DNA of 64,000 nucleotides. Origin: Mantis religiosa (lineage: Eukaryota; Arthropoda; Insecta; Mantodea; Mantidae). The stretch covers positions 362,001 through 426,000 of the forward strand of contig CM060958.1 of NCBI GenBank assembly GCA_030765055.1, in the 5' to 3' direction. The notes under the pieces are model-generated. The model worked only from the letters and a program-made list of their open reading frames with translations, did not search any database and had not been told where the DNA came from. How positions within the stretch are numbered: position 1 is the stretch's first letter; each line of letters starts with the position of its first letter. Both the position numbers and the translations under genes were made by a program. Positions 63,592-64,000 of the stretch are shown here, piece after piece.

Positions 63592-64000
63592 TATGTGATT
63601 TCAAAAGGTGTTGTACACTAAATTTGTTCTGTGGGGCCAAAGTAATATTGTGTTCTTTGAAGACTTTTTGGAAAAGGTGTGTAGCTCTGGGATGATACGT
63701 AAATTTTGTGTATGAGGTTTCATTGCTAATTGGGGAGAGAGTAGTTACTTGTTTGCATCTTAGTTGTCTTTTGAATTTATCTATTTTCTTGTTGACCAAT
63801 TCAGCACTGTATCCATTGTATTCTGCAATGTGAATGATATTATTGTACTCTTTGTTATATTCTATCTTGTTTAAAGGTACATTAACCAGCCTGTAAGTTA
63901 AACTGTTGATAACAGCATGCTTGTGTTGTCTTGGGTTATATCCATCTGATTTTATGAAATTTTCTGTGTGTGTTTCCTTTCTGTGTATGCCATATTCAAG
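63592..64000 (-). mobile_element. PLE family B copy, continuation past the gypsy insertion
   Basis: Minus strand: APQNKFSVQHLLKS, the FTYHPRATHLFQK linker, and further upstream the thumb segment (IHRKETHTENF, HAVINSLTYRLVN). The RT core would lie beyond the window end. Confidence 0.92.

Overview
This is a eukaryotic window, almost certainly from an arthropod nuclear genome with large, transposon-filled introns. The evidence is a gene in at least eight GT-AG exons, Penelope-like retroelements (PLEs) with GIY-YIG endonuclease domains, Ty3/gypsy, mariner and DDE elements of arthropod type, and several tRNA-derived SINEs. Order and species cannot be fixed from the sequence. I saw no prokaryotic operons, CRISPR arrays or rRNA.

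Host gene. One cellular gene is visible on the + strand: a DnaJ-C14-like (DNAJC14/DRiP78) co-chaperone. Its exons lie at 11717-12926, 16191-16430, 16509-16601, 18423-18549, 20464-20700, 31875-32028, 32430-32657 and 48977-49209. All splice phases agree and give about 840 residues. The order is a disordered N-terminus, hydrophobic membrane segments, a J domain with HPD, a CxxC...CxxC zinc-binding region, and the conserved C-terminal block. The final coding exon was not found. The gene covers at least 37.5 kb because its introns hold nested transposons.

Layout. 1-11.7 kb: intergenic repeats (PLE, Tc1/mariner relics, SINEs, a 108-bp minisatellite, two LINE fragments). 11.7-49.2 kb: the host gene with nested PLE, gypsy, LINE and mariner insertions. 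49.2-64 kb: more PLEs, a solo LTR, a 5'-terminal PLE ORF, a palindromic array of 13 tRNA-like SINE units, and a compact gypsy derivative.

PLE biology. I separate at least seven families, called A-G here. Most insertions are head-to-head inverted pairs: both 3' ends point outward and the 5'-truncated ends meet in the middle. Nine inverted-pair units and one single-arm copy have 9-12 bp flanking direct repeats, so each pair was integrated as one event. One arm only carries a 40-90 nt tail, with a CACTGT-like motif in six families. Hammerhead-ribozyme cores lie at the 3' end of every family, with a tiny one-pair stem III. One arm of the 256-bp unit at 23528-23783 begins at the predicted ribozyme cut site.

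The most unusual structure is the SINE array at 56411-60314: six units on the minus strand and seven on the plus strand, 313-bp period, nearly identical. Each has a tRNA-like head with a perfect 7-bp acceptor stem followed by a T5 terminator. The whole array sits between two copies of a 12-bp target duplication inside a PLE.
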